Assembly: GCF_900167165.1 (NCBI RefSeq)
Contig: NZ_FUXM01000011.1
Coordinates: 1-62,288 of the forward strand
Length of the DNA stretch: 62,288 bases
Direction of reading: 5' to 3'
DNA from: Carboxydocella sporoproducens DSM 16521
GTDB lineage: Bacteria > Bacillota > GCA-003054495 > Carboxydocellales > Carboxydocellaceae
Of the stretch, positions 43,020 through 53,994 are shown piece by piece; positions within the stretch are counted from its first letter, which is position 1, and every line of letters begins with the position of its first letter. The notes below the pieces were generated by a model. The model did not search any database, was not told the origin of the DNA, and saw only the letters and a program-made list of their open reading frames with translations. The position numbers and the translations under genes were made by a program.

Positions 43020-43271
43020 TTGGCTGGTTCAATTGATACATGTGAAAAATGCGGGAAGCCTGTCAGAGAAGAATGGAACTACTGCCCTTTTTGTAAACAT
43101 CAGCCAGTACTTACCCGCTGTCCGCATTGTCTAAAAAAAGTAAAACTGCGCTGGCAGTATTGTCCTTTTTGTCGCGCCAATATCAAGGGAAACCGCACGA
43201 CTGCCACAATAAACGCAGAAGCTAATGCCTGGCTCCGAGCAATATTGGAATCCACTGTAGCCACGAAATAA
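43020..43271 (+). CDS. Double zinc ribbon protein
   Basis: 83 residues from a TTG with AGAGGTGA six bases upstream. Two ribbons: CEKCGKPVREEWNYCPFCK and CPHCLKKVKLRWQYCPFCR, each with W-x2-CPFC, then a short helical tail. The same ribbon pattern recurs in the membrane proteins of the metal-response operon. Cytoplasmic, function unknown. Followed at once by a terminator. Confidence 0.85.
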   Translation: MAGSIDTCEKCGKPVREEWNYCPFCKHQPVLTRCPHCLKKVKLRWQYCPFCRANIKGNRTTATINAEANAWLRAILESTVATK

Positions 43272-43300
43272 TGCCGGCAAAAAATTTGCCGGCATTTCCT
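43269..43300 (+). terminator. Terminator after the double zinc ribbon gene
   Basis: Stem ATGCCGGCAAA (43271-43281) with TTTGCCGGCAT (43285-43295) followed by TTCC. The T run is short. Confidence 0.7.
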
Positions 43301-43310
43301 ATCTGCTTTT

Positions 43311-43760
43311 TTAAAATATGCGTTTACTGTCCAGCAACATGGTCACCGGGCCGTCATTGGCCAGCTCTACCAGCATTTCGGCCTGGAATTGGCCAGTCGC
43401 CACTTTTATCCCATGTTCTTCCAGCAAGGCCCTTACCCGCTCATAAAGGGCCAGAGCCTGTTCCGGTGGCGCCGCTTCAGTAAAACTGGGCCGCCGTCCT
43501 TTGCGGCAGTCGCCATAAAGGGTGAACTGGGACACCAGCAATACCTCTCCACCGCTATCCTTTACCGACAGGTTGAGTTTACCCTCCTGGTCGGGAAAAA
43601 TGCGGAGATGGGCAATTTTCTCTGCCAAATAGCGGGCATCTTCCTCCCTATCGTCCTGCCCTACTCCTAATAACACCACCAAACCAGGTCCGATTTCCCC
43701 TATAACTTGACCGGCTACTGTTACCCGACCGTAACGGGCCCGTTGCACTACTGCCCTCAT
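43311..43760 (-). CDS. dtd: D-aminoacyl-tRNA deacylase
   Basis: 149 residues. [15 protein letters not shown] at the N-terminus, [20 protein letters not shown] and the late GPVTMLLDS (the GP motif) identify DTD. It releases D-amino acids wrongly attached to tRNA. It follows relA by 11 nt, the usual Firmicutes order. Confidence 0.96.
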   Translation of the reverse strand: MRAVVQRARYGRVTVAGQVIGEIGPGLVVLLGVGQDDREEDARYLAEKIAHLRIFPDQEGKLNLSVKDSGGEVLLVSQFTLYGDCRKGRRPSFTEAAPPEQALALYERVRALLEEHGIKVATGQFQAEMLVELANDGPVTMLLDSKRIF

Positions 43761-43771
43761 CCCTCTTCCTC

Positions 43772-45970
43772 CTATGCCCCTGGTGCGGTCCGCCGAATCT
43801 CATAAACATCCCGCACCTTGCGAATGCGATTGATGATATAATTTAGCTGTTCCAGCCCCTTGACCTCCAGGACCAGCTCAATGGCTGCCTGGTTATTGCG
43901 CAGGCTGCGGGCTGAAACGGAATTGGCCGAAATCTTTAGATCAGACAGTACAGCCATCACATCAGACAACAGTCCGGCCCGATCCATGGCTGCTATTTCC
44001 AGCTTGACCTGGTAATTATCAGTATATCCCTGTTCCCAGGTAACTTCAATAATTCGTTCTTTTTCCGTCTCCTGAAAATTAACCACATTATGACAGTCAG
44101 CCCGATGAACCGATACCCCTTTACCCCGGGTCACATAGCCTACGATAGGGTCGCCGGGTACAGGGCTACAGCAGCGGGCCAGGCGCACCAGCAGGTTGTC
44201 CATTCCCCATACCATGATGCCCTGGTTGGCCCGGCCTCCCCCTTTCCAGGGCTTCACCACATCCTGGGCCTCCTGCAGTTCACTGGCCGCGGTTTTGGGG
44301 CGCTGGGCTTTTTCCCGCTCCTCCTTGAGTTCCTTGATTTTGTTCAAAACCTGGACAGCCGTAAAAGTGCCATCCCCAACCGCAGCCAGCAAATCCTCTG
44401 GCGAGCTGACGGTAAACTTGCGGCAAATCTCCTGTAATCTCTCCTGTTTAATATCCTCCAGTTCCAGCCCCGCTTTGCGGGCCTCTTTTTCCAGCAGCTC
44501 CCGGCCGCGCAGAATATTCTCTTCCCTTTTCTCCCGCTTAAACCATTGTTTGATCCGGTTTTTGGCCTGGGGAGTCTGCACCAGCTGCAACCAGTCCCGG
44601 CTGGGAGCTGCCTGCCTGCTGGTAATAATTTCCACAATATCCCCGTTTTTTAACTTATAATCCAGGGGAACAATCTTGCCATTGACCTTGGCCCCTACAC
44701 AGCGATGCCCCACATCGGTATGAATGCGATAAGCAAAATCAATGGGTACCGAACCGGCGGGCAGTTCTATTACATCCCCTTTGGGAGTAAAAACAAAAAC
44801 CGATTCATCAAAAAGGTCAATTTTAAGGTTTTCAATAAACTCCTTGGCATCCCCCAGCTCCCGTTGCCACTCCAGAATCTGCCGCAGCCAGGTCAGTTTC
44901 TCATCCAGTTCTCCCGGTTCCTTGATACCCTCCTTATAACGCCAGTGGGCCGCAATCCCGTATTCGGCAGTACGGTGCATTTCCCAGGTGCGAATTTGCA
45001 CTTCCAGGGGTTCGCCATTGGGCCCAATCACTGTGGTATGCAAGGACTGGTACATATTCTGCTTGGGCATGGCAATATAGTCTTTGAAACGGCCCGGCAC
45101 CGGCGTCCAGAGGGTATGGACAATCCCCAGGGTGCCATAACAGTCCTTGACATTATCCACAATTACCCGCACAGCAATCAGGTCATAGATTTCCGACAGA
45201 TCCTTCTGTTGTTGCCACATTTTCTTGTAGATCGAATAAAAATGCTTGGGCCGCCCGGAAATTTCAGCCCCAATCCCCACTGCCGCCAGTCGTTCCGACA
45301 ATTCCTTTATTACCTGATTGATCAGGGCTTCCCGTTCAGTCCGCTTTTTGGCTATCCGCTCCACCAGTTCGTAGTACATCTCCGGTTCCAGGTAGCGAAG
45401 AGAAAGGTCCTCCAGTTCCCATTTGATGCGGAAAATCCCCAGGCGGTTGGCCAGGGGAGCATAAATATCCAGGGTTTCGGCAGCGATTTCCTTTTGCTTG
45501 CGGGGTGATTGAAACTTGAGAGTGCGCATATTGTGAAGGCGGTCAGCCAGCTTAATCAGAATTACCCGAATGTCTCTGGCCATAGCCAGCAACATTTTGC
45601 GCCAGTTTTCCGCCTGTTGCTCTTCCTTGGAGCGGTACTCAATCCGGCTCAGCTTGGTCACTCCATCTACCAGCAAAGCCACTTCATCCCCGAATTCCTG
45701 CCGGATCTCCTCCAGGGTCACCTCGGTGTCTTCTACCACATCATGCAATAAAGCAGCCGCAATGGTTACCAGATCCAATTCAAGCTGGGCCAGGATATAG
45801 GCTACTGCCAGGGGATGGGAAATGTAGGGTTCCCCTGACTGTCGTACCTGGCCAGCATGGGCTGCCGCCGCTTTTTGATAAGCCTTTTCCACCAGACTCA
45901 AATCGGCCTGGGGGTTAAAATTGCGGATTTTCCGCACCAGGTCCTGCCAGCATTTGGTTTTATCCGCCAT
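43772..45970 (-). CDS. relA: Bifunctional (p)ppGpp synthetase/hydrolase
   Basis: 732 residues from the ATG at 45970 (AAAGGAGGGG upstream). HD hydrolase (HDVVEDTEV), synthetase ([11 protein letters not shown] region, then [10 protein letters not shown]), TGS domain ([20 protein letters not shown]) and C-terminal ACT domain. Both catalytic sites look intact, as in Rel proteins of Firmicutes. Controls the stringent response. Between dtd and apt. Confidence 0.96.
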   Translation of the reverse strand: MADKTKCWQDLVRKIRNFNPQADLSLVEKAYQKAAAAHAGQVRQSGEPYISHPLAVAYILAQLELDLVTIAAALLHDVVEDTEVTLEEIRQEFGDEVALLVDGVTKLSRIEYRSKEEQQAENWRKMLLAMARDIRVILIKLADRLHNMRTLKFQSPRKQKEIAAETLDIYAPLANRLGIFRIKWELEDLSLRYLEPEMYYELVERIAKKRTEREALINQVIKELSERLAAVGIGAEISGRPKHFYSIYKKMWQQQKDLSEIYDLIAVRVIVDNVKDCYGTLGIVHTLWTPVPGRFKDYIAMPKQNMYQSLHTTVIGPNGEPLEVQIRTWEMHRTAEYGIAAHWRYKEGIKEPGELDEKLTWLRQILEWQRELGDAKEFIENLKIDLFDESVFVFTPKGDVIELPAGSVPIDFAYRIHTDVGHRCVGAKVNGKIVPLDYKLKNGDIVEIITSRQAAPSRDWLQLVQTPQAKNRIKQWFKREKREENILRGRELLEKEARKAGLELEDIKQERLQEICRKFTVSSPEDLLAAVGDGTFTAVQVLNKIKELKEEREKAQRPKTAASELQEAQDVVKPWKGGGRANQGIMVWGMDNLLVRLARCCSPVPGDPIVGYVTRGKGVSVHRADCHNVVNFQETEKERIIEVTWEQGYTDNYQVKLEIAAMDRAGLLSDVMAVLSDLKISANSVSARSLRNNQAAIELVLEVKGLEQLNYIINRIRKVRDVYEIRRTAPGA

Positions 45971-46006
45971 CTCCCATCCCCTCCTTTCCTGGCAGTTACT
46001 CTGCAT

Positions 46007-46519
46007 TTAGTACTGGACCAGGGAAAAAACCTCTTTATCCCCCAGTTGTTTGCGCCCTTCCAGATAAGTAAGTTCAATCAGGAAGGCCAGCCCTACTACC
46101 TGCCCTCCCAGTTTTTCCACCAGTTCCACCGCTGCCCGGGTAGTACCACCGGTGGCCAGCAGGTCATCAACCAGTAAAATTCTTTGACCTGGCTGAATGG
46201 CATCCAGATGGATTTCCAGGGCATCTTTACCATATTCCAGCCCGTATTCCATTTTCGCAGTTTCAGCCGGCAATTTGCCGGGTTTACGTAAAGGAACGAA
46301 TCCACAGCCCAGTTCATAGGCTACCGGGGTGCCGATAACAAAGCCGCGGGCCTCCGGGCCTACTACCAGATCGATTTTTTCATCCCGGAAACGGTTGGCG
46401 ATTTCCTGAACCGCAGCCCTTAGGGCCTGTCCATCTCTGAGCAGAGTAGTAATGTCCTTAAAACGAATACCCGGTTTAGGGAAATCAGGAATGATGCGAA
46501 TTTTATCTTTAAAATTCAC
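46007..46519 (-). CDS. apt: Adenine phosphoribosyltransferase
   Basis: 170 residues. [18 protein letters not shown] at the N-terminus and the PRPP loop [16 protein letters not shown]. Recycles adenine to AMP. Start overlaps the recJ stop by 4 nt. Confidence 0.96.
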   Translation of the reverse strand: MNFKDKIRIIPDFPKPGIRFKDITTLLRDGQALRAAVQEIANRFRDEKIDLVVGPEARGFVIGTPVAYELGCGFVPLRKPGKLPAETAKMEYGLEYGKDALEIHLDAIQPGQRILLVDDLLATGGTTRAAVELVEKLGGQVVGLAFLIELTYLEGRKQLGDKEVFSLVQY

Positions 46520-48927
46520 TTTAGTGCCTCCTTCAGCCAGTTTTCAAAATCATTATAATGCCAGGACCTCAGTTTTTGCAACCAGCAATCCAGCTCCTGT
46601 CGCCGCTGTTGACACTCAAGATACAAAGGCGATGCAGTCAGATCTTTTTTGCGGGCAGGCAGGGGTTTTTTGCGCAGCTGCCAGTACAGGCCCTCGCGCC
46701 GTAACTCCACCAGGTCCAGTTCGGCAAAAATCCGCCAGGCCATTTGCCAGCCAGGTGCAGGAGCCAGATCAGAATAAAATTCCGGCGTCTCCCGGTAGTA
46801 ATTGGCCAGTCGTTCCCGGTCAGGCCAGTGTTCCTCTGCCAGTCTGCTCAGTTCCTCCAGCTCCCTGGTGCCATAAAGGAGCCAGAGCGGCCGCCCCGGG
46901 ACCAGACTGGCCAACCAGAGAGCCAATTCCGGCGTAGCAGGCGGATCATAAAAGAGTACACCAGCCCAATCCTTTCCCTGTAATCGCTGGTCCGGCCGGG
47001 ACACAAAACCGATATCTTCCAGGGAGCGATTCCGAAGCAACTGCTGCAAAAACTCCCCTTTCGCCGGGTCAGTAACATACACCAGCCAGGGCCCCCTCCC
47101 CTCCGGCAAGTTAGCCAGAAAGGCTGGCCGATCGGCACACTGACGCTGGTCATTCACCTGCCAGTTCCCCTGTCCTCCTAATGAAGGAAGCACCGGCTGC
47201 CAGAAGGGGGAGCTTTGATAGGGGTTGTCTCCCCGCCAGCTATTTTTCAGATCCTTAACCTGGGCCTGGACCAGCCGCTGCCCATTCCATTCATTTATAT
47301 CAGGCACAAAAGCAATGTCCAGGCAGCCACTGCCAGCGGCAATTTCCCTTACCATATGGCCCAGTTGCCAGGCTACTGCCTGTTGTCGCTTTGCGCCTGG
47401 CCCTTCTAACCACAAACGCAGATGACTGCCTTCTCGCCCGATGGCCCGGACCTCCAGTACTCGCCCTTTGCGCAAAGCCAGGACCGGGATAGGGTTACCA
47501 TAGCCATAGGGTTCTAACTGAGCCAGTTCCTGTACCAGCTCCTCCGTCACCTGTCCCCAGGCCACTTCCCCTTCAACAAGCAAGTCAGGCACCAGGTCCA
47601 TTTCCGTTAGCCAGGTATTGGCCAGTTCATTCAGCTGTTCCCGCAAGCGGGGGATCTGATTCCGGTTCAGGCTTAGACCAGCAGCCATCGGGTGTCCGCC
47701 AAATTTTGTCAGCAAATCCCGGCACTGGCTCAAAGCTGAAAACAGGTTAAATCCGGGAATGCTGCGCCCCGAGCCTTTGGCTTCATCTCCCTCTAATCCC
47801 AGTAACAGTGTGGGGCGATAATATCTTTCCACCAGCCGGGAGGCAGCTATTCCCAGTACTCCATGATGCCAGTCCGTTTGAGCCAGCACCAGTACCCTGT
47901 CCCTGGCCAGGCAACCCTCCTCTTCTACCAGGCGGCAGGCAGCCTGGACAATCTGGTTTTCAATCTGCTGCCGTTCCCGGTTGGTCCGGTCCAGCAGACT
48001 GGCCATTTCCAGCGCTTCACTTCCCTTTTCTGTTATCAATAAACGCACCGCCATCTCCGCCGAACTAAGGCGCCCGGCTGCATTGAGCCGCGGCCCAATC
48101 TGAAAGGCCAGCTGTTGAGCTGTAAGTCCCACTGGCTCAATCCCTGCCACCTGGCAGAGAGCCACCAACCCCGGCCGGGGCGAGTGACGCATGCGTTCCA
48201 GACCGGCTTTTACCAGCAACCGATTCTCTCCGTGCAAAGGAACCAGATCAGCTACAGTACCGATAGCGGCCAAATCCAGCAAGGCCAGAGCCTTTTCCCC
48301 CAGCAAGGCCTGTGCTAGTTTGAAAGCAATCCCCGCACCGCATAAATCCGGCCAGGGATAATGATTATCCGGTCGTTTGGGATTGACCACCGCTTCTGCT
48401 GGCGGTAGCTCCCCCTGTAATTCATGGTGATCGGTAACGATCACTTTCATTCCCAGTTCCCTGGCCCGTACTACCTCCTGGAAAGAGGCTATCCCGCAGT
48501 CCACTGTGATCAGCAGCCTGGTGCCCTTTTGCGCCAGCTGTTCCACCGCTGCCAGATTCAACCCATATCCTTCCGTAAACCGGTTGGGCAAATAGTAGTC
48601 TACCCTCTCCCCGGCCAGAGGCTTTAAGGCCAGATAGAGCAAAGCGGTTGCTGTTACACCGTCGGCATCATAGTCACCGTAAATGGTGATTTTCTCCTGT
48701 CTCTGTAAAGCCTGTTGCAAAATCTCCAGGGCCTTTTCCAGATCAGGTAATTCCAGCGGATTGCCCAGATCGGCAATACTCCCACGCAAGAACAGGTGAG
48801 CTGAGGTTAGATCAGTTATGCCCCGGTTCAGCAGGATTCCGGCCAGCAAAGGGGAGATCCCCAGCTGCTGAGCCAGAATTCGGGCCCGGTCAGGATCGGG
48901 CCGGGCAAGACGCCAGCGTTTATGCAC
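46516..48927 (-). CDS. recJ: Single-stranded-DNA-specific exonuclease RecJ
   Basis: 803 residues, the long Firmicutes form. DHH domain with [26 protein letters not shown] and [15 protein letters not shown]1 domain with [12 protein letters not shown]; then an OB fold and a roughly 230-residue C-terminal extension. 5'-3' exonuclease for recombination and mismatch repair. Precedes apt as in other Clostridia. Confidence 0.95.
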   Translation of the reverse strand: MHKRWRLARPDPDRARILAQQLGISPLLAGILLNRGITDLTSAHLFLRGSIADLGNPLELPDLEKALEILQQALQRQEKITIYGDYDADGVTATALLYLALKPLAGERVDYYLPNRFTEGYGLNLAAVEQLAQKGTRLLITVDCGIASFQEVVRARELGMKVIVTDHHELQGELPPAEAVVNPKRPDNHYPWPDLCGAGIAFKLAQALLGEKALALLDLAAIGTVADLVPLHGENRLLVKAGLERMRHSPRPGLVALCQVAGIEPVGLTAQQLAFQIGPRLNAAGRLSSAEMAVRLLITEKGSEALEMASLLDRTNRERQQIENQIVQAACRLVEEEGCLARDRVLVLAQTDWHHGVLGIAASRLVERYYRPTLLLGLEGDEAKGSGRSIPGFNLFSALSQCRDLLTKFGGHPMAAGLSLNRNQIPRLREQLNELANTWLTEMDLVPDLLVEGEVAWGQVTEELVQELAQLEPYGYGNPIPVLALRKGRVLEVRAIGREGSHLRLWLEGPGAKRQQAVAWQLGHMVREIAAGSGCLDIAFVPDINEWNGQRLVQAQVKDLKNSWRGDNPYQSSPFWQPVLPSLGGQGNWQVNDQRQCADRPAFLANLPEGRGPWLVYVTDPAKGEFLQQLLRNRSLEDIGFVSRPDQRLQGKDWAGVLFYDPPATPELALWLASLVPGRPLWLLYGTRELEELSRLAEEHWPDRERLANYYRETPEFYSDLAPAPGWQMAWRIFAELDLVELRREGLYWQLRKKPLPARKKDLTASPLYLECQQRRQELDCWLQKLRSWHYNDFENWLKEALK

Positions 48928-48945
48928 ACTCTCCCCACCTTTATC

Positions 48946-49875
48946 TCAATCTTGTCTCCCTTCCAGCTCACAGTCATCACAATCAAAACAGCGGGTAGAG
49001 CCGTGGGTACAGGGCTCCACATGGATAACGGCATGGGTATTGGGCAATACCTCCTGAATCCGCTGTTCCAGATGGTCGGTAATTTCATGCACCCGGCTAA
49101 TAGACCAGCTCTGAGGCACTACCAGATGCAAATCCACAAACCGCTCTGAGCCAGCTTTGCGGCTGCGCAGCTGGTGGTACTCCAGGTAATAGTCCCGGTG
49201 TTTTTCCAGAATCTCAATGATTTTGTGCTCCTCCTCTTCCGGTAAGCGCGTATCAATAATATCCACAAAGGCTTCTTTAGTCAGATCCCAGGCCGCTTTC
49301 AAAATCAGCAGGGCGACGATAATCGCGACCACAGCATCCAGCCAGGCCCAACCCGTTACAGCCATCAGCCCCAGACCGAGCAACACCCCGGCGGAAGTAT
49401 AAACATCAGTACGCAGATGCCAGGCATCCGCTGCCAGGGCAACGGAATCGGTCTCCCGCGCCACCTTGAATAAATGGGCTGATATCAGCCAGTTTACTCC
49501 TGCCGAAAAGGCCATAACCAGCGCTCCCAGCCCCAGCTTTTCCACCTCACCCCCCCGGAACAGCCGGAGTACAGCTTCATAGATTATATACAGAGCAGCG
49601 GCAAAAATCAGGACCGCTTCAATAGTCCCGGAGACATTTTCCAGCTTGCCATGTCCATAGGGATGCTGTTCATCCGGGGGTTTATTGGCTTTTTTAATGG
49701 AAAAGTAGGCGATCCCAGCTGCCGCCAGGTCCAAACCACTGTGAATGGCTTCTGAAATAACGGCTACCGATCCCATCCAAAGTCCAACTGCCAGTTTTGC
49801 CAGCACCAGCAAACTATTGGACAAAACCGAAAGTCGGGCAGCCTGTAATTTGGCTAATCCGGCTCCACCGGCCAT
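48946..49875 (-). CDS. Cation diffusion facilitator (Zn/Fe/Mn efflux)
   Basis: 309 residues, GGAGGGG before the ATG. Six membrane helices with SEAIHSGLDLAAAGIAYF (metal site in helix 2) and ALAADAWHLRTDVYTS (helix 5, HxxxD), then a cytoplasmic metal-binding domain with HEITDHLEQRIQ and HVEPC. A C-terminal Cys/His tail (CTHGSTRCFDCDDCE) may bind metal. Likely proton-coupled efflux of divalent cations; metal not determinable. Confidence 0.9.
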   Translation of the reverse strand: MAGGAGLAKLQAARLSVLSNSLLVLAKLAVGLWMGSVAVISEAIHSGLDLAAAGIAYFSIKKANKPPDEQHPYGHGKLENVSGTIEAVLIFAAALYIIYEAVLRLFRGGEVEKLGLGALVMAFSAGVNWLISAHLFKVARETDSVALAADAWHLRTDVYTSAGVLLGLGLMAVTGWAWLDAVVAIIVALLILKAAWDLTKEAFVDIIDTRLPEEEEHKIIEILEKHRDYYLEYHQLRSRKAGSERFVDLHLVVPQSWSISRVHEITDHLEQRIQEVLPNTHAVIHVEPCTHGSTRCFDCDDCELEGRQD

Positions 49876-49892
49876 AATATCCCCTCCGATAT

Positions 49893-49940
49893 TGCAAAAT
49901 AAAAGCCGCGGGTGCCCGCTGTACCAGACCCGCAGCCATA
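49893..49940 (-). terminator. Terminator after secF
   Basis: Stem with arms at about 49905-49913 and 49928-49937 (GCGGGT/ACCCGC core), then TTTTATTTT on the minus strand. Confidence 0.7.
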
Positions 49941-49984
49941 TAGGCTCACTATTATTTTACATGCTTTCAACCCTCTTATGCAAG

Positions 49985-50845
49985 CTATGCTTTTTTAGCA
50001 TAGCGGCGCAGATCAAACCAGAGGGGGCTGGCCGTACAGATGGAGGAGTATGTCCCACTTAAAACCCCAATCAACATGGCCAGAACGAAATTGTATATGG
50101 TTTCCCCGCCAAAGACCAGCAAAGCCACCAGCACGAATACCACAGTCAGAACGGTATTGATGGTCCGGCCAAAGGTCTGATAAATACTGGAATTGATTAC
50201 ATCCTCTACTTCCTGATCCTTGCGGCGTTTCAAAAGATTTTCCCGAATTCGGTCAAAAATGACAATAGTATCATTTATACTGTAACCGATGATAGTCAAA
50301 ATCGCTGCTACAAAGGCACTATCCACTTCCAGCTGTAACAGGGAAAATACCCCAATTACCACCAGCACATCATGAAGCAGGGCAGCAATGGCACTGAGTC
50401 CAGACCAGAATTCAAAGCGCCAGCTGATATAAATGATCATCAATACAATCGCAATCCCCAGGGCCAGCAGGGCATTGCGCAGCAATTCCTTACCGATCAC
50501 CGGCCCTACCTTGTCTTCCCGGCGCAGGTTAAAGTCACCGGTCTTTTCCCTGATAGCCTTTAGCACCTCATCTCGATCCTTTTCCGCTAAAGCTACTGTC
50601 CGAATCAGAATCCGATTCCCTTCGGCAGCCTGAATCCCGGCATTGCCCAGGCCTTTTTCCTTCAGAGCTGCCCTAACCTGTTCAATGGCCGGCACTTGCT
50701 TGTATTCCAGTTCCAGCAAAGTCCCGCCGGTAAAATCTATCCCCAGATTCAATCCCTGCCAGACCAGGGATACCAGACCTGGAACGATAATCAGCAATGA
50801 AATGATATACCAGACCAGGCGAGTTTTGACAAAATGCACGCGCAC
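49985..50845 (-). CDS. secF: Protein translocase subunit SecF
   Basis: 286 residues from a GTG at 50845, chosen for AGGAGGTGCAGTAGC just upstream. GIDFTGGTLLELEY is the SecF signature, and GYSINDTIVIFDRIRENL lies in the membrane part. Works with SecD to use the proton gradient in protein export. Directly behind secD. Confidence 0.95.
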   Translation of the reverse strand: MRVHFVKTRLVWYIISLLIIVPGLVSLVWQGLNLGIDFTGGTLLELEYKQVPAIEQVRAALKEKGLGNAGIQAAEGNRILIRTVALAEKDRDEVLKAIREKTGDFNLRREDKVGPVIGKELLRNALLALGIAIVLMIIYISWRFEFWSGLSAIAALLHDVLVVIGVFSLLQLEVDSAFVAAILTIIGYSINDTIVIFDRIRENLLKRRKDQEVEDVINSSIYQTFGRTINTVLTVVFVLVALLVFGGETIYNFVLAMLIGVLSGTYSSICTASPLWFDLRRYAKKA

Positions 50846-50858
50846 GCTACTGCACCTC

Positions 50859-52064
50859 CTAAGCCCCGAATAGTTTGCTGTTCTTAACTCCGGCATCGGC
50901 AATCAGCCGCAACATCCAGCGGGTGAAAGAAATAGCGGTAAACATACTGGCCACAATCCCCAGGGCCAGGGTGACCGCAAACCCGCGAATGGAAGCTGTG
51001 CCCAGGAAATAGAGGACAGCAGCAGCAATCAAAGTAGTAACATTGGCATCCAGAACGGTGGTAAAGGCCCGATTAAATCCGGCCTCAATGGCCGTCCGGA
51101 CGGTTTTGCCCGCCCGCAGTTCCTCCTTAATGCGTTCATAAATGATAATATTGGTATCCACCGCCATACCCAGCGAAAGGAGGAAACCGGCAATACCCGG
51201 CAGAGTCAGGGTAGCATTGAGAGCTGCCAGCAATCCTAATACCAGGAAGGCATAGACCACCAGGGCAAAATCCGCCACCAGCCCCGGTAGACGATAGAAC
51301 AGAATCATAAAGACCAGAATAGCCACCAGGCCAATTTCCCCGGCCAGTATGGATTTATTGAGAGAATCCGACCCCAGAGTGGGCCCTACTACCCGTTTTT
51401 CGACAAATTCCAGATCCAGTGGCAGCGCTCCGGCCCGCAGGAGTTTGGCAATATTCTCAGCTTCTTCCACAGTACGATTACCGGTAATGCGGGCCTGCCC
51501 ATTGGTAATGGGCTCCTTTACGACCGGATTGGTCAGCAACTGCTCGTCCAGATAGATGGCAATGGGCTTGCCCACATTTTTGGTAGTAATCTCAGCAAAT
51601 TTCCTGGCTCCCTCAGAAGTAAAGGTTAAGCTGATTTCGGGCTGGTTAGTATAGGGGTCAATCCCTGTTTGCGCAGTTTTCAGGTCTTCTCCGGTCAAAA
51701 CTGTTTTCCCGTCAGCAGTTTTAAAGCGCAAAACAGCAGTTTTACCGATCAGGCGAATGGCTTCTTCCGGATCCTTTAAACCGGCCAATTCTACGATAAT
51801 CCGGTCCCGACCTTCTGGCTGGATTACCGGTTCCCTGACCCCGGTTTCATTGACCCGCCGGTGTAAAACCTCAATCGTCCGGGCAATAGCATCCTGAGTC
51901 ACAGCAGTTTCCTTGGTAGCCTTAGCCTGTAGCACCACATGGACGCCACCCTGCAAATCCAAACCCAGGTTGATGTACTTAGTAATCAGTCCAAAGCTGC
52001 CGGCCATGACCGCACTTAACAGCATGACTGTTACTACCAGTGTAATCAGGCTTTTCTTGCGCAT
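50859..52064 (-). CDS. secD: Protein translocase subunit SecD
   Basis: 401 residues. LGLDLQGGVHVVLQA, the periplasmic-type P1 domain, then six-helix part with LSLGMAVDTNIIIYERIKEEL and ALGIVASMFTAISFTRW. ATG has AGGAGG 12 nt upstream. Export accessory protein with SecF and YajC. Confidence 0.96.
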   Translation of the reverse strand: MRKKSLITLVVTVMLLSAVMAGSFGLITKYINLGLDLQGGVHVVLQAKATKETAVTQDAIARTIEVLHRRVNETGVREPVIQPEGRDRIIVELAGLKDPEEAIRLIGKTAVLRFKTADGKTVLTGEDLKTAQTGIDPYTNQPEISLTFTSEGARKFAEITTKNVGKPIAIYLDEQLLTNPVVKEPITNGQARITGNRTVEEAENIAKLLRAGALPLDLEFVEKRVVGPTLGSDSLNKSILAGEIGLVAILVFMILFYRLPGLVADFALVVYAFLVLGLLAALNATLTLPGIAGFLLSLGMAVDTNIIIYERIKEELRAGKTVRTAIEAGFNRAFTTVLDANVTTLIAAAVLYFLGTASIRGFAVTLALGIVASMFTAISFTRWMLRLIADAGVKNSKLFGA

Positions 52065-52137
52065 GCTAGCTCATAATCCTCCTCATTCTAAGTTTCCCTG
52101 TCCATTATAGTCCTTGATGGCACAAAGTGTCAATTCT

Positions 52138-52800
52138 CTACAGCAATTTCACCCCATTGATAATCAACTCAAACTGGCATTTGAGAAAATCGGCGGCACG
52201 GCGACATAAAACCATGCGGGTGAGGAAAATCTCGAAATATTCCAGAACAGGACAGATTTCAGTATCAATGGTCAATTCCAGACTGATCGTCTTGTTTTCT
52301 GCATTTACTCGTAAAAAGGAGTGTTCTACCGCATAGTTTACCCGGTCATGGATATCAAAAGTGGCAAAATCCTGATTGCGTACCCGGCTGCGGTGCACAT
52401 CGGATTTGTCCGCCAGGATAACAGCCGCTGCCACCGGATTAACCGGTATTCCTCGTTGTTCATCATGGTTCCCGATAGCGGCAATCACCAGAGCGATTTC
52501 CTCCGGTTCCATACCCAGTTCCCGCAAAATGGGCAGAGCCAGAGTAGCTGCCAGTTCAGCATGGTAATGGCGATTGACTACATTGCCAATATCATGAATA
52601 TAGCCGGCGATAGCTGCCAGCTCACAAAGGCGCTCCTCATATCCCAAACGTTCCAGTATATTTCTGGCAATAGCCGAAACCAGATGGACATGCCGGTAGC
52701 CATGTTCAGTAAAACCCAGCACACCCAGGTGCTCATTGCCTTTACGAATAAAAGCATCGACAAGTGGATGTTTTTTTACATCTTCCAGCTTAACTGTCAC
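52138..52800 (-). CDS. HD-domain phosphohydrolase
   Basis: 220 residues from a GTG (GGAGGGG upstream). His in FTEHGYRHVHLV, HD in AGYIHDIGNV and NRHYHAELAA give the HD metal site; later ILADKSDVHRSRVR is typical of this short HD group. Probably a phosphohydrolase on an unknown nucleotide or phospho-substrate. Overlaps the P-loop gene by 11 nt. Confidence 0.82.
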   Translation of the reverse strand: MTVKLEDVKKHPLVDAFIRKGNEHLGVLGFTEHGYRHVHLVSAIARNILERLGYEERLCELAAIAGYIHDIGNVVNRHYHAELAATLALPILRELGMEPEEIALVIAAIGNHDEQRGIPVNPVAAAVILADKSDVHRSRVRNQDFATFDIHDRVNYAVEHSFLRVNAENKTISLELTIDTEICPVLEYFEIFLTRMVLCRRAADFLKCQFELIINGVKLL

Positions 52801-53152
52801 GCTGTTGCCCCTCCTCCAAAAAGCTCAATGCTACTGCCAGAACCTGTTCCTCTGTCATAGCATCGGTATTTATGTACAGGTCACAGTTTTCCCGGGCATG
52901 TCTCAGCCGGTGCTTTTGCTCTTTCAGCCTTTCTTCACCCCAGGCTACCTGGCGTCGCTGTTTTATGACAGCCAGAGATGCATCAAGATAGATCAGCACA
53001 TCCGGCTTGGTCAGTTGCCACATAGTGGGGCTAATAGAATGTTCCTGCGCTACGGTATGGGCATGATAGCCCCGGGCTTTCAGACCCTGTACCAGTGTGG
53101 ACTTGCCTGCCCCACAGGGCCCGGCCACCACGATCAGCCGCTCTTTTCCCAT
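52790..53152 (-). CDS. Small P-loop kinase-like protein
   Basis: 120 residues. Walker A GPCGAGKST at about 11-19, LIYLDASLAVIKQRR resembles the lid region of nucleotide or shikimate-type kinases. Short for a kinase, but with no sign of truncation. It sits between the SpoIIE-type phosphatase and HD-domain genes, which suggests a shared signalling or phosphate-metabolism job. Substrate unknown. Confidence 0.75.
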   Translation of the reverse strand: MGKERLIVVAGPCGAGKSTLVQGLKARGYHAHTVAQEHSISPTMWQLTKPDVLIYLDASLAVIKQRRQVAWGEERLKEQKHRLRHARENCDLYINTDAMTEEQVLAVALSFLEEGQQRDS

Positions 53153-53174
53153 ACCTATCGCCTCCTTACTGGCA

Positions 53175-53882
53175 CTATCGGACGGGGAAGGACAAATCCA
53201 GGGTGCGCCATTCTTTTTCAGGAACTTCCCCTACAGTCAATACCACTACTGACATATCATCGGCCGGCCGGCCCTGATCCAGTTCTTCCATCTGGGTAAG
53301 CAAATGTTCGGCAATTAAAGAAGCATCAACAGGCTCATAACCCCGTAAAAAATGAAGAAAATCCTCACCATCCCAGCCCTGGCCGGTACGCTTGCCTGCC
53401 TCCCACACCCCATCAGTGAAGGCCAGTACAATCAACCCGGCTACCAGCGGCAGCTCGGTTATTTCCGGTTTCATGGTCCGCTGTACTCCAATGGGAGCGA
53501 CATCCCTGCCCAGAATCCGCCCTCCATCGGGGCCGCTGATCACTACCGGACAATGGCTGTTACGGGAAACCAGCAAAGAACGGGTTTGCAAATCTGCTGA
53601 AATTAAGGTCAGTTCCGCTGAAACCCGACCATGTTTAACCGCATATAAAAAGTCATGAACCGCCCGGGCCACCGCGCCATCTCGTACTCCTTCGGACAGG
53701 AGGGTAACGGCTTTGGTCACCACCAGATTGCTGGTACCTTTGGCTGCCCAGCCACTCCCCTGCCCATCAGCCATGATCACCGATAGCCCACCTTTGGCCC
53801 GTTCGACAACTTCCACACTATCCCCGCTTTCCCGGGACGCATATTTGGGCCGCTTGCGCACCGCTATGCGAACTTCCAGCAC
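53175..53882 (-). CDS. SpoIIE-type serine phosphatase (PP2C family)
   Basis: 235 residues from a GTG at 53882 (GGAGGGG upstream). SVIMADGQGSGWAAK carries the metal Asp and Gly of PP2C; LIVLAFTDGVWEAGKRTGQGW and GRPADDMSVVVL complete the SpoIIE-like catalytic domain. No membrane or sensor domain. Such stand-alone phosphatases often dephosphorylate anti-anti-sigma proteins, but none is adjacent. Confidence 0.85.
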   Translation of the reverse strand: MLEVRIAVRKRPKYASRESGDSVEVVERAKGGLSVIMADGQGSGWAAKGTSNLVVTKAVTLLSEGVRDGAVARAVHDFLYAVKHGRVSAELTLISADLQTRSLLVSRNSHCPVVISGPDGGRILGRDVAPIGVQRTMKPEITELPLVAGLIVLAFTDGVWEAGKRTGQGWDGEDFLHFLRGYEPVDASLIAEHLLTQMEELDQGRPADDMSVVVLTVGEVPEKEWRTLDLSFPVR

Positions 53883-53994
53883 TAGCCTTCCCCTCCATTG
53901 TGAGTGATTGTCCCTTATGTTATTCGTGATTATAATAGAAAATCCTGTCTGCAATAAGCCCGAAAATACCAGAAAAAAAAGGGGGATATTATTT

